DNA of 17,772 bases from an uncultured Clostridia bacterium (GCA_937915565.1 CALDMH010000126.1:1-17772), one strand, 5' to 3'; positions 6,814 to 14,144 are shown, counted from the first letter of the stretch. Notes: generated from the letters alone by a model not told the origin. A program made the numbers and translations.

Positions 6814-8208
6814 TTAATATTCGAGGTTGTCAACCGTTCTCGGGAAAGGAATAACGTCCCTTATGTTAGCGATACCCGTGAGGTACATAACCATTCTCTC
6901 GAAGCCGAGCCCGAAACCGGAATGCGTCGTTCCGCCGTACTTGCGAAGATTGAGATACCAGTCGTAATCGGCAGGTTTAAGCCCGAGTTCGTTCATTCTC
7001 TTCAAAAGCACGTCCTCGCGCTCCTCCCTTTGGCTTCCGCCGATAAGCTCGCCGATACCGGGAACGAGAAGGTCCGCCGCGGCAACCGTTTTGCCGTCGT
7101 CGTTAAGACGCATATAGAAAGCCTTGATTTCCTTCGGATAATCGGTGAGGAACACCGGCTTTTTATAAACCTGTTCGGTTAAATATCTCTCGTGCTCGCT
7201 TTGAAGGTCGCACCCCCAGAAAACGGGATATTCAAACTTGTCTTTCACAGGCTCTAAAACTTTTATCGCCTCGGTATAAGGCAATCTGACGAAGTCGCTC
7301 GTCATAACGTGCGTGAGCCTGTCCAGCAAGCCTTTATCGACGAAGTTGTTTAAAAATTCGAGTTCCGCGGAGCAGGTTTTCATAACGTGGGAAATGATAC
7401 GTTTAACCATTGCCTCCGCAACGTCCATATCGTCGGAAAGGTCGGCAAAAGCCATTTCGGGTTCTATCATCCAGAATTCCGCCGCGTGACGAGCCGTGTT
7501 GGAGCGTTCCGCCCTGAACGTCGGCCCGAAAGTGTAAACGTTTCCGAACGCCATAGCGTAAGCCTCGGCCGAAAGTTGCCCCGACACCGTAAGGCTTGCC
7601 TGTTTTTTGAAAAAGTCCTGCGAATAATCCACTTTTCCGTCCTTTTTCGGAACGTCGTTAAGGTCGAGCGTGGTCACCTGAAACATTGCGCCCGCGCCCT
7701 CGCAATCGCTGCCGGTGATAAGCGGAGTGTGAACGTAAACGAAACCCCTTTGATTGAAGAATTCGTGAATGGCGAACGCCGCCTCGCTTCTCACCCTGAA
7801 CACCGCGCTGAACGTGTTGGTGCGCGGCCTTAAATAAGCGATTTCGCGGAGATATTCGAGCGAATGGCGTTTCTTTTGCAAAGGATAATCCGGCGAAGAA
7901 GCCCCCTCGACCGCTATTTTTTCGGCTTTGATTTCAAACGGCTGTTTCGCTTCCGGAGTTAAAACGAGCGTTCCGTCCACGATGAGCGATGCTCCGACGT
8001 TTTGCTTGGCGATTTCGTCGTAATTGTCGATTTTATCGCGCTCGAAAACGACTTGAACGTTTTTGAAGCAACTTCCGTCGTTAAGTTCGATAAAGCCGAA
8101 AGCCTTGGAATCTCTTATCGTTCTCGCCCAACCCATTACGGTTACTTTTTTATCGCCGAAACTTTCTTTTTCGGCGTAAATATCTTTAAGAAGTGTTCTC
8201 TTTCGCAT
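6814..8208 (-). CDS. asnS: Asparaginyl-tRNA synthetase
   Basis: A 464-residue class IIb synthetase that charges tRNA-Asn with asparagine, matching the usual AsnRS length. An N-terminal OB-fold anticodon-binding domain covers about 1-105 (VTVMGWARTIRDSKAFGFIE). The catalytic domain carries motif 2, TFRAERSNTARHAAEFWMIE (230-249), and motif 3, GFGLGFERMVMYLTG (431-445), followed by NIRDVIPFPRT. The HAAEFWMIEPE form fits AsnRS rather than AspRS. The frame is open upstream to 8361, but the ATG at 8208 is chosen because GGGAG lies seven bases before it and the upstream residues are AT-rich intergenic sequence. It heads the cluster, with plsX 14 bases downstream. No T-box leader was seen. Confidence 0.96.
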   Translation of the reverse strand: MRKRTLLKDIYAEKESFGDKKVTVMGWARTIRDSKAFGFIELNDGSCFKNVQVVFERDKIDNYDEIAKQNVGASLIVDGTLVLTPEAKQPFEIKAEKIAVEGASSPDYPLQKKRHSLEYLREIAYLRPRTNTFSAVFRVRSEAAFAIHEFFNQRGFVYVHTPLITGSDCEGAGAMFQVTTLDLNDVPKKDGKVDYSQDFFKKQASLTVSGQLSAEAYAMAFGNVYTFGPTFRAERSNTARHAAEFWMIEPEMAFADLSDDMDVAEAMVKRIISHVMKTCSAELEFLNNFVDKGLLDRLTHVMTSDFVRLPYTEAIKVLEPVKDKFEYPVFWGCDLQSEHERYLTEQVYKKPVFLTDYPKEIKAFYMRLNDDGKTVAAADLLVPGIGELIGGSQREEREDVLLKRMNELGLKPADYDWYLNLRKYGGTTHSGFGLGFERMVMYLTGIANIRDVIPFPRTVDNLEY

Positions 8209-8242
8209 AGCGTTACTCCCATAAAATAAGTTATAAATATAT

Positions 8243-8248
8243 ATTATA
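8243..8248 (-). promoter_or_regulatory. Possible -10 box for asnS
   Basis: A TATAAT on the minus strand lies in the AT-rich gap between the upstream terminator and asnS, about 35 bases before the asnS ATG. No convincing -35 box stands 16-18 bases upstream (TTTTAT at best), and several overlapping TATA-like words occur in this 30-base stretch, so the exact box is uncertain. Confidence 0.35.
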
Positions 8249-8284
8249 TAATAACATAAACGAAGATAAAACACAACAAATTTT

Positions 8285-8326
8285 AAATAAAAAAACGCCC
8301 CGACGGAAAATTTTTCCGTCGGGGCG
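8285..8326 (-). terminator. Strong rho-independent terminator after the acetyltransferase gene
   Basis: A perfect 15-base inverted repeat, CGCCCCGACGGAAAA (8296-8310) with its complement (8312-8326). On the minus strand it is followed by seven T residues, an A and more T. It begins 12 bases after the stop of the gene ending at 8339 and isolates it from the asnS cluster. Confidence 0.95.
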
Positions 8327-8338
8327 CGACAATATTCG

Positions 8339-9466
8339 TCAGGCGTCGATTTCCTTTTCAAAAGTCGCGCGGCGTTTGATTTCGTCGTGCTTCACCCATT
8401 TCCACTGCGCGAGAATCCCCGCGTTTGTGGTGAGCATAGGATTGCACACGACGTTCTTTATGCCGTTTTTCATTACGTTGCGGTGTATTCTCGTTATAAT
8501 CATCGAGTTTACGCCCGAATTTCTGTATTTCGGCGCAACGCCGATAAGCGTAAGTTCAAGAGCCTTCGGTTTTGCAAGAGCCTTTAAAAGCGGCAACGCG
8601 CAGGTTACCATATTGCCCTTATGTTTTCTGATAATATCGCCTATGGCGGGAATTACGACGCCGAATGCGGCGACTTCGCCCGTTTCAGGGTCGAGAATAC
8701 AAGAAAAATAGTCCTGATTTATAACGGTTGCAAACTGTTTTACGACGTTTTTCTTAACGTCGCCTTTAAGTTCGACGTAGCAATCGAGGTCCTTATAAGC
8801 CTCGTTGTAACACTCGAAGAACTTGTCGGCGTATTGCCTGATTATCTGTTTAAGCGGATATTTATCGCAAAGCTCCACGAAACCGTAACGCTTCTGAACG
8901 AATTCCGCTGCCTTGTAAATCTTCGGGTCGAGAGTTTCGGGATAAAGAGCGTATTCAACCCATTCGCTCTCCTTTTTATAACCGAGCCTCTCAATCGTTT
9001 CGGCGTAATATTCGTAATTGTAGTTGGTGGCGTAAGTTGCGGGATAATTAAACCCGCTCGTCAGCATACCTTCTCTGTCCGTATCGTTAAAACCCCACGG
9101 GCCGTGAATAACCGTCATCCCCCGTGCTTTGCCGAATTCCGCAACGGCGGAAAGCAAAGCCTCGGCAACCTCGTCGTCGCCGTTAAAATCGAATCTCGAA
9201 AAACGTATTTTCTTCTCGCAGAATTTTCTGTTGCTTTCCTCTACGATTATCCCCGCGATTCTGCCGACTATCTCGCCGTTTTTATAGGCGAGGAAGCATT
9301 TCACCTCGCAGCCTTTGGCCGCAAAATTCTTCTTGGGATTTTTAATATTCTTCTCGTCGGAGGTGAAGCAGGGAACGTAAAACTCGTTGCCTTTGTACAA
9401 TTTCAGCGGATAACGGGCAAAAGCCTTCATATCCCTCGCCGTAACCGCTTCAACAATCTGAATCAT
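8339..9466 (-). CDS. GNAT-fold N-acetyltransferase-like protein (YghO type)
   Basis: A 375-residue cytoplasmic protein. Its opening MIQIVEAVTARDMKAFARYP and the following FYVPCF, KNPKKN and FLAYKNGEIVGRIAGI blocks resemble the YghO-like GNAT family, which has two GNAT-like halves. The second half includes LTLIGVAPKYRNSGVNSMII (about 318-337), which resembles a GNAT acetyl-CoA binding turn. The middle contains a conserved-looking GPWGFNDTDREGML segment. The natural substrate is unknown. The ATG at 9466 is preferred over the upstream frame to 9520 because GGAG lies eight bases before it and the earlier residues fall in promoter DNA. The gene is monocistronic, with its own promoter and terminator. 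Confidence 0.8.
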   Translation of the reverse strand: MIQIVEAVTARDMKAFARYPLKLYKGNEFYVPCFTSDEKNIKNPKKNFAAKGCEVKCFLAYKNGEIVGRIAGIIVEESNRKFCEKKIRFSRFDFNGDDEVAEALLSAVAEFGKARGMTVIHGPWGFNDTDREGMLTSGFNYPATYATNYNYEYYAETIERLGYKKESEWVEYALYPETLDPKIYKAAEFVQKRYGFVELCDKYPLKQIIRQYADKFFECYNEAYKDLDCYVELKGDVKKNVVKQFATVINQDYFSCILDPETGEVAAFGVVIPAIGDIIRKHKGNMVTCALPLLKALAKPKALELTLIGVAPKYRNSGVNSMIITRIHRNVMKNGIKNVVCNPMLTTNAGILAQWKWVKHDEIKRRATFEKEIDA

Positions 9467-9511
9467 AACTCGCTCTCCGTCGCCGCCGTTCGCCCGGCGA
9501 CAATCAAGTTT

Positions 9512-9540
9512 ATTATACAACGATTATCGAAAAAAAACAA
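9512..9540 (-). promoter_or_regulatory. Promoter of the acetyltransferase gene
   Basis: On the minus strand TTGTTT (9540-9535), 17 bases, then TATAAT (9517-9512). The predicted start is near 9505, with a leader of about 39 bases. The -35 box overlaps the T-tract of the preceding small gene's terminator, the same arrangement as at the ylxM promoter, and the ten bases GTTGTATAAT are identical at both sites. Confidence 0.65.
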
Positions 9541-9557
9541 CCGTTTTAATACGGGTT
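9530..9557 (-). terminator. Probable terminator after the 41-codon gene
   Basis: On the minus strand AAC(C)CGT pairs with ACGGTT (arms 9557-9551 and 9544-9539, one bulged base), followed by G and eight T residues (9537-9530). The stem is short, so efficiency is uncertain. It overlaps the downstream promoter. Confidence 0.55.
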
Positions 9558-9594
9558 TGCGGTTTTTCTTTCTCCGTTTCGCGGTGTTAAACCG

Positions 9595-9720
9595 TCATTC
9601 TTCGGGGCGTTCTTCGGGCGTAACGGCCTTTAAGGGCTTTTCGTCTTTAAGCGACATAACGTAATTTTCGTAATCTTTTTCCGTCATTTTTTTAACGGGA
9701 TGCTTTCTTTTTTTGCTCAT
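9595..9720 (-). CDS. Small 41-residue protein of unknown function
   Basis: A 42-codon frame starting MSKKRKHPVKKMTEKDYENY and ending in an acidic PEERPEE tail. It has a very good ribosome binding site (GGAGGAG ahead of the ATG) and a plausible terminator after its stop, which argues for a real gene despite its size. The protein has a basic N-terminal third (KKRKHPVKK), a charged middle and an acidic, proline-containing end; there is no signal peptide or membrane segment and no cysteine. I do not recognise the family. It could be a cytosolic small protein binding nucleic acid or a partner protein, but nothing here shows a function. It lies between the terminator of the Na/Pi transporter gene and the acetyltransferase gene. 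Confidence 0.6.
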   Translation of the reverse strand: MSKKRKHPVKKMTEKDYENYVMSLKDEKPLKAVTPEERPEE

Positions 9721-9815
9721 TTCGCTTATCTCCTCCAAAAACGCGCTCTTCGTTGCGCTTTGTTATGATTTTGTTCCGCAAAGCGATAATTTATACTTTC
9801 AATCCGTTTCAAGGC

Positions 9816-9844
9816 AAAAATAAAAACGCCCTTTGCGGGCGTTT
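9816..9844 (-). terminator. Rho-independent terminator after the Na/Pi cotransporter
   Basis: On the minus strand AAACGCCC, a five-base loop, then GGGCGTTT (arms 9844-9837 and 9831-9824), running into TTTTTATTTTT. It lies about 55 bases beyond the stop codon of the gene ending at 9900. Confidence 0.9.
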
Positions 9845-9899
9845 GAAACGGAAATCGCATTTAAAATTTTAACGCAACTACCTGTGCTTTTCAATCGAA

Positions 9900-11558
9900 T
9901 TATTGAAGTTCTTCTATCGTGTGAGCGACGAAATTGATATGGTCGCCCGCTCTTTCGAGGTTGGAAACGAGGTTTATGAAAACCGCGCTGCTCTTCGGCG
10001 AACAGGCTCCCGAATTGAGCCTTGCGATATGCTCGTCGATAAGCTTCTTCCTCATCGCGTCCACCTCGTTTTCGATTTTTTCAAGCGAAGCAAAACCTTC
10101 CTTGTCCTTCGTTTCAAAAATTGCTATGGAAAGCTTATACATTTGGTCGAGATTGTCGTACATCGCTTTAAGTTCGTCCATAACAGGCTCGGAAAACACG
10201 AGGTTTTTCTCCACGGCCGTGCGAGTGTATTTTGCGATATTATCGGAAATTTCGGAAATACGCAACAAGTCCGCGAGAGCGTGATAAAGAATGGATATTC
10301 TCTGGTCGTCGTGAACGGAAACGTCCTCGCCGGAAACCTTCACGAGGTAATCGGTTATTTGTTTGGACACGATTGCTATCTCGTCGTTTTCGGCGTGAAT
10401 GGCGTCTATAACGGAAACGTCGCCGTCGGCAAAAGCCGTGAATGCGGTGTGAAGATTGTTCATACACCTGTCGCCCATAGCGACGGTCTCCTTTTGAAGC
10501 TGGGCTATGGCAACCGTGGGCGTGGAAAGCATACGTTCGTCCATATAGGTGATGCGTATCTCCTCTTCGGCGTTTTTGTCCTTAATAAGAAACTCCGTTG
10601 CTTTTACGATTAGTTTCGTAAGCGGAAGGAAAATAGCCGTACAAATCGAATTGAACGCAAGATGGAAAAAAGCCAACTGCATTTCGGGCGTGGGGATAAT
10701 CTTCGTCCAGAAATTGCTCATAAAGCCTTTCCAAATCATTAAAACGACGAGGAAAATGAGCGAGCCGCAGAAATTGAAAAGAAAATGGATAAGCGCGGAA
10801 CGCTTTGCGTTCGTCGTCGCGCCCATCGAACTGATAAGGGCGGTGACGCACGTTCCGACGTTCGTTCCGAGAACGATATATAAAATGGCGTTGCCGCCGC
10901 TTCCTATCTGAATACCCGCCGAAACGAGCGAAAGCAAAATGGCGTTCACCGCCGTGCTCGATTGCATTATCGCGGTTATCAACGCGCCGATGAACATAAG
11001 AATGAACGGCTCGATGAACTCCGGCTCGATACTGCTGCAAAGCAAACTTTTTATGGTTTCGTTATCCTTGAAACCGTTGCTGCATTGAGAAATAATCGTA
11101 AGCCCGAAAAACACGAGCCCGAAACCGGCAAGCGTAAGACTCCAACTCTTCGCCTTGCCGTTCTTTAAAAGCATCGAAAGGAAAATGCCGACGAAGGAAA
11201 ACAACATAAAATATCTTCCCACACTCGTAACTCCCACGGCGATGAGAATAGTCGTTATCGTCGTGCCGATGTTTGCGCCCATAATAACGGCGGTCGCCTG
11301 ATAAAGGCTCATCATACCTGCGTTGACGAAACCTATAACCATAACCGTCGTTGCGCCGGAACTTTGCATAAGCACCGTTGCGCCGACGCCTATGCCCACC
11401 CCTGCGATTTTGCTTTTCGACGTTTTATCGAAAAGCTTTCTCAATCCCTTATTTGCAACCTTTTGCAGGTTTTCCGATAAAAGCTTGAAGCCTATCAGAA
11501 ACGCGCCGAGCGCGGCAATAAGATAAAGAGCTATCGTAAAATTGTCAGTGAATATCAT
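9900..11558 (-). CDS. Na+/phosphate cotransporter with C-terminal PhoU-like domain
   Basis: A 552-residue integral membrane protein of the NptA/YjbB Na/Pi-cotransporter family, which moves inorganic phosphate with sodium. The two inverted repeats of the family are visible: QSSGATT (65-71) with GANIGTT (94-100), and QSSTAVN (199-205) with GTNVGTC (231-237). Roughly eight to nine hydrophobic segments lie between residues 8 and 335. The cytoplasmic remainder (about 350-552) is helical and PhoU-like, ending NLVSNLERAGDHINFVAHTI, a typical PhoU helix. The frame is open to 11738, but the family-like protein starts at the ATG at 11558. The ribosome binding site is poor: GAGG is only one base away, with AAGAAAG further upstream. 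It is monocistronic. Direction of transport cannot be told from sequence; some relatives act in phosphate export. Confidence 0.93.
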   Translation of the reverse strand: MIFTDNFTIALYLIAALGAFLIGFKLLSENLQKVANKGLRKLFDKTSKSKIAGVGIGVGATVLMQSSGATTVMVIGFVNAGMMSLYQATAVIMGANIGTTITTILIAVGVTSVGRYFMLFSFVGIFLSMLLKNGKAKSWSLTLAGFGLVFFGLTIISQCSNGFKDNETIKSLLCSSIEPEFIEPFILMFIGALITAIMQSSTAVNAILLSLVSAGIQIGSGGNAILYIVLGTNVGTCVTALISSMGATTNAKRSALIHFLFNFCGSLIFLVVLMIWKGFMSNFWTKIIPTPEMQLAFFHLAFNSICTAIFLPLTKLIVKATEFLIKDKNAEEEIRITYMDERMLSTPTVAIAQLQKETVAMGDRCMNNLHTAFTAFADGDVSVIDAIHAENDEIAIVSKQITDYLVKVSGEDVSVHDDQRISILYHALADLLRISEISDNIAKYTRTAVEKNLVFSEPVMDELKAMYDNLDQMYKLSIAIFETKDKEGFASLEKIENEVDAMRKKLIDEHIARLNSGACSPKSSAVFINLVSNLERAGDHINFVAHTIEELQ

Positions 11559-11598
11559 ACCTCGTTCTTTCTTGCGTGAATAACACCTTTCCGTTCGC

Positions 11599-11639
11599 CT
11601 TTTCGTTTTTCGGGCGCGAACGCCGCCGAAACGAAAAAG
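11599..11639 (-). promoter_or_regulatory. Long imperfect hairpin in the leader of the Na/Pi gene
   Basis: CTTTTCGTTTTTCGG-GCG (from 11599) is complementary, with a few bulges, to CGC-CGCCGAAACGAAAAAG (to 11639), with a small CGAA loop. It falls in the predicted 100-base leader between the promoter and the ATG at 11558. There is no T-tract after it. It could modulate translation of a gene with a weak ribosome binding site, but that is inference. Confidence 0.45.
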
Positions 11640-11664
11640 CCCTTTTGCTAAAACTCCATTATCC

Positions 11665-11693
11665 ATAATAACCGTTTGAGGTTTAAAAAGCAA
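11665..11693 (-). promoter_or_regulatory. Candidate promoter of the Na/Pi cotransporter gene
   Basis: On the minus strand TTGCTT (11693-11688), 17 bases, then TATTAT (11670-11665). The -10 matches five of six consensus positions and the -35 only three. The leader would be about 100 bases. No PhoP-box-like direct repeats were recognised upstream. Confidence 0.45.
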
Positions 11694-11720
11694 GCGATTG
11701 GCAACCATATTGCGGATAAA

Positions 11721-11750
11721 AACAAAAAAAGTCCGCAAAGCGCGAACTTT
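11721..11750 (-). terminator. Rho-independent terminator after the NUDIX-CPBP gene
   Basis: On the minus strand AAAGTTCGC, loop GCTTT, then GCGGACTTT (arms 11750-11742 and 11736-11728, one G-U pair), followed by a T-run interrupted by one G. It lies about 70 bases beyond the CPBP stop codon. Confidence 0.85.
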
Positions 11751-11793
11751 AATTTAAATATTTCGTTTAAACGAGTCTTTTAATCGCAGTCGA

Positions 11794-11894
11794 TTTTTCT
11801 CTGTCCGTCGTCCGATTTTTCAATCGGTTTTTCCTGGTTTGCCGTCCGATTTCTCAATCGGCTTTTCCTGTCCGTCACTCGATTTTTCAATCGG
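11794..11894 (-). repeat. Tandem 33/34-bp repeat with a hairpin in each unit, CPBP gene 3' end
   Basis: Read on the minus strand, three units start with CCGATTGA(A/G)A at 11894, 11861 and 11827. The first unit is 33 bases (eleven codons, PIEKSSDGQEK). The second is 34 bases, which shifts the frame and produces the TGA stop in the third unit. Each unit carries CCGATT-GAAA/GAGA-AATCG, a six-base stem (last pair lost in unit 1) with a GNRA-type loop. In the shifted frame the third unit reads EKPIEKSDDGQ and stops at 11780. Confidence 0.85.
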
Positions 11895-13256
11895 TTTTTC
11901 GTTGAGACGTAAACTTTCGTAAAACCCGCCGAAGTCGGTTTTAAAAAATTCCGCCGTGAGAACCGCGGCGAGCACAACCGATAAAACGGCGGTTAAAATC
12001 ACGTTTCCTTTCGTCCAAAGCGTTCCGCTGCAAAAGCCCGAATCGGTGAGAAATCCGCCGACGTCGAAAATCGCGTGGACGATTGCGGGAACGATTATAT
12101 TGCCCGAAAAGAGAAACGTAAGCGCGCACATACAGCCGATTAAAAACGAATAACCGACTTGAAGAAACACCGCGGGCGAAAATCCGCCGAAAAAATTGAG
12201 AAGGTGCATCGCTCCGAATATCGCCGAAGACGCCGCAATCGCAAAAAACACACCTTTTTTATCGCGTGAGAACTTATATAAAAATAACGGAAAAATCGTT
12301 CCGCGGAATATCGTTTCCTCCATAATTCCAATCGAAACGCAATAAAGAATATAAGGCAAAAGTCCGCCTATATGTCGATTAAACGCCAAATCTCCGCTTA
12401 AAAGAGGAAGAAAAGGAAAGTTGTCCAACGCAACCAGAAACGCCGGAACACAAAGCAATATCCCCTTCGCCCCGCCACAGAATTTCATAGCCGCGTTTTT
12501 AAATCCGAATTGAAACATAAGGTATATCGGAAGCGCGGAACAAAGCGTTTTGAACGCAAAAGCAAGATACCATTCCAGTTCTTTTCCGCCGCCGAGCCAC
12601 CCCGCAACCTTGACGTAAGGCACGGAAACCGCGCCCACCGCGTAAAGGACGAGCGTGATTATCATACCTTTCGTATCGGTTTTTGCGCTCTTTTCGAGAT
12701 TGCTCATTTTTCGCGTCATAATTTCTTCCCGCAGGCGAGATTTTCCGCTTTGCGCCCGCTTTCTTGCGAAAGATTTCCCGTCCTTTATCTCGCCGTTTTC
12801 AATCATTTTGAAAACTTTTTTTTCTTCAACCCATTCGGAATCGATGTCCTCGTCCTCGTCGAAATGCAAAACGCCGTCTTTAAGCCCCTCGGCTTTGAAA
12901 ATGCCGATAATCTCGTTCGTATAACCGGGGGTGGGATAAATCTCAAACAGTTTTACGAGTTTTTCGGCAACGTAACCCGTTTCTTCTTCCAACTCGCGCT
13001 TTGCCGTTTCGGCAAAAGTTTCGCCCTTATCCCTTTTCCCCGCGGGGATTTCCCAAAGAATTTCCCCGTAAGGATAACGGAACTGCCTTTCGAGCAGGAT
13101 TTTCCCGTCCTTAACGGCAAGCACCGCCGCGCCGCCGCCGTGCAAAATCACCTCGCGCGTTTCTCTCAAACCCTTGTCGGTTTCTATCTCGTCCTTTCTT
13201 AAACTTATAATTCTTCCGTCGAATATTTTTTGCGACGACAAAGTTTTTTCTTTCAT
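11820..13256 (-). CDS. NUDIX hydrolase (ADP-ribose pyrophosphatase type) fused to CPBP membrane protease
   Basis: One 478-codon frame with two unrelated domains. Residues 1-165 are an ADP-ribose pyrophosphatase-like NUDIX hydrolase with a complete NUDIX box (G73, E79, R87-E88-L89, E91-E92, G94) and the upstream ERQFRYPYGEILWEIPAGK block. Residues about 198-440 are a polytopic CPBP/Abi (Rce1-like) intramembrane protease with motif 1 EETIFR (313-318), motif 2 FGAMH (347-351) and motif 3 HAIFD (394-398). The linker (160-197) is polar and basic. An internal ATG (codon 180, position 12719) has GGGAAG six bases upstream and overlaps an out-of-frame TGA, so the CPBP half may be made separately. The tail after 450 is a repeat-encoded EKPIEKS segment. 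The start overlaps the upstream gene as ATGA. Confidence 0.85.
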   Translation of the reverse strand: MKEKTLSSQKIFDGRIISLRKDEIETDKGLRETREVILHGGGAAVLAVKDGKILLERQFRYPYGEILWEIPAGKRDKGETFAETAKRELEEETGYVAEKLVKLFEIYPTPGYTNEIIGIFKAEGLKDGVLHFDEDEDIDSEWVEEKKVFKMIENGEIKDGKSFARKRAQSGKSRLREEIMTRKMSNLEKSAKTDTKGMIITLVLYAVGAVSVPYVKVAGWLGGGKELEWYLAFAFKTLCSALPIYLMFQFGFKNAAMKFCGGAKGILLCVPAFLVALDNFPFLPLLSGDLAFNRHIGGLLPYILYCVSIGIMEETIFRGTIFPLFLYKFSRDKKGVFFAIAASSAIFGAMHLLNFFGGFSPAVFLQVGYSFLIGCMCALTFLFSGNIIVPAIVHAIFDVGGFLTDSGFCSGTLWTKGNVILTAVLSVVLAAVLTAEFFKTDFGGFYESLRLNEKPIEKSSDGQEKPIEKSDGKPGKTD

Positions 13257-14065
13257 TTTCTTTCCGTTACCGACGCTATTCCGTCGGATATTCCGTTCAC
13301 GTCTATTTTTAATTTTTTCTCTTTGGCCGCAAGGTATTTGATTGCTATAAAAGCAACCGTAACCGCCTCGAAATCGCGTTTTTTCAACGCCTTTTCAAGC
13401 GAATCGAGAACGTAGGCCGCCTCTTCGGCAGGCTCGCGGAGCTTCGGCCGCGTTTCCGCCGCCAATTTTCTCCTTTCCTTTTCGATAAAGCCCGCGGAGT
13501 TCGCTTCCGCTCTTTTCGCCTCGGCCTTTTTCTCCGCTATTTTTGCGTAAACGCTTCTTTCCGAAGCCGATTTTTCAGGCGATTCCTTTGCGTTTTCCGA
13601 AGCGGTTTTTCCGTTCGGAAATTCGGGTGTTCGCCCGTCGTTTTGCTCGTTAATCAACTTATTGACAGCTTTTTCGGTTGTCATCGCGAAAGGAATGACG
13701 ACCGAAAGGACGAACTGCGAATACTTCCCTTGCGCCGAACCGCCGTAAGCGAAATACTCGTCGCAAAACTCGTCGAGAGAGATTCTGCCGCCGTCGATTT
13801 CCACGAGAAGAAGAAAACAAAGAGCCAGAAGGTCCTCGTCCCTTTTGGGAAGTTTAACCGCGTTGCCTTTTGAAAAACATACGGATTTGAACGTTTCGTA
13901 ATCGAAACCGTCGGTGACGTATTCAAACAACTCGTAAAGCATACGAGAACCCGCGATAACTTTTAAGACCTCGCTTATTTCCCTTTCGGCAAAAAGATAT
14001 TTAGAATTTACCAAAGCATCGGTTTTTTCCTTAAATTTTGCGAGCGATTCGTTTATCGTGCTCAT
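13253..14065 (-). CDS. Conserved hypothetical cytoplasmic protein
   Basis: A 270-residue soluble protein opening MSTINESLAKFKEKTDALVN. I have the impression of similar unnamed proteins in Clostridia but cannot name a domain. The N-terminal half (about 1-140) looks helical and folded, with hydrophobic and aromatic residues (SRMLYELFEYVTDGFDYETF; LLALCFLLLVEIDGGRISL). Residues about 145-215 are a low-complexity Lys/Glu/Ala/Ser stretch, probably a linker or coiled region. The last 60 residues form another compact block ending in KIDVNGISDGIASVTERK. There is no signal peptide or membrane helix. The start at 14065 is preferred over the upstream frame to 14116 because GGCGG lies just before it and the family-like opening begins there. 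It is the first gene of an operon with the NUDIX-CPBP gene, which it overlaps by four bases. Confidence 0.75.
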   Translation of the reverse strand: MSTINESLAKFKEKTDALVNSKYLFAEREISEVLKVIAGSRMLYELFEYVTDGFDYETFKSVCFSKGNAVKLPKRDEDLLALCFLLLVEIDGGRISLDEFCDEYFAYGGSAQGKYSQFVLSVVIPFAMTTEKAVNKLINEQNDGRTPEFPNGKTASENAKESPEKSASERSVYAKIAEKKAEAKRAEANSAGFIEKERRKLAAETRPKLREPAEEAAYVLDSLEKALKKRDFEAVTVAFIAIKYLAAKEKKLKIDVNGISDGIASVTERK

Positions 14066-14105
14066 TTTTCCGCCGCCTTTTTTAAAATTTCGCATTCCGT
14101 TTCGT

Positions 14106-14144
14106 CCGCTTCCCACGCGGAAAACCCGCTTCCTGCGCGGAAAA
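14106..14144. repeat. 20-bp tandem duplication in the leader of the hypothetical gene
   Basis: CCGCTTCC(C/T)(A/G)CGCGGAAAA occurs twice with a 20-base period and two differences. Each copy can form a small CCGC/GCGG hairpin. It lies between the minus-strand promoter and the start at 14065. Confidence 0.65.

Noticed and set aside
8209..8338. T-box riboswitch ahead of asnS
   Set aside because: The gap is only about 130 bases, is filled by a terminator and AT-rich DNA, and shows no T-box motif or specifier structure.
8621..9664. A 347-codon plus-strand frame opposite the acetyltransferase gene
   Set aside because: It runs through the acetyltransferase coding region and its promoter and terminator, and the translation has no recognisable motifs.
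9756..9785. Inverted repeat CGCTTTG/CAAAGCG upstream of the 41-codon gene
   Set aside because: Seven-base arms with a 16-base loop are weak and could be chance in this sequence composition.
11780..11900. CRISPR array at the tandem repeats
   Set aside because: The repeats are contiguous without variable spacers, partly coding, and there are no cas genes.
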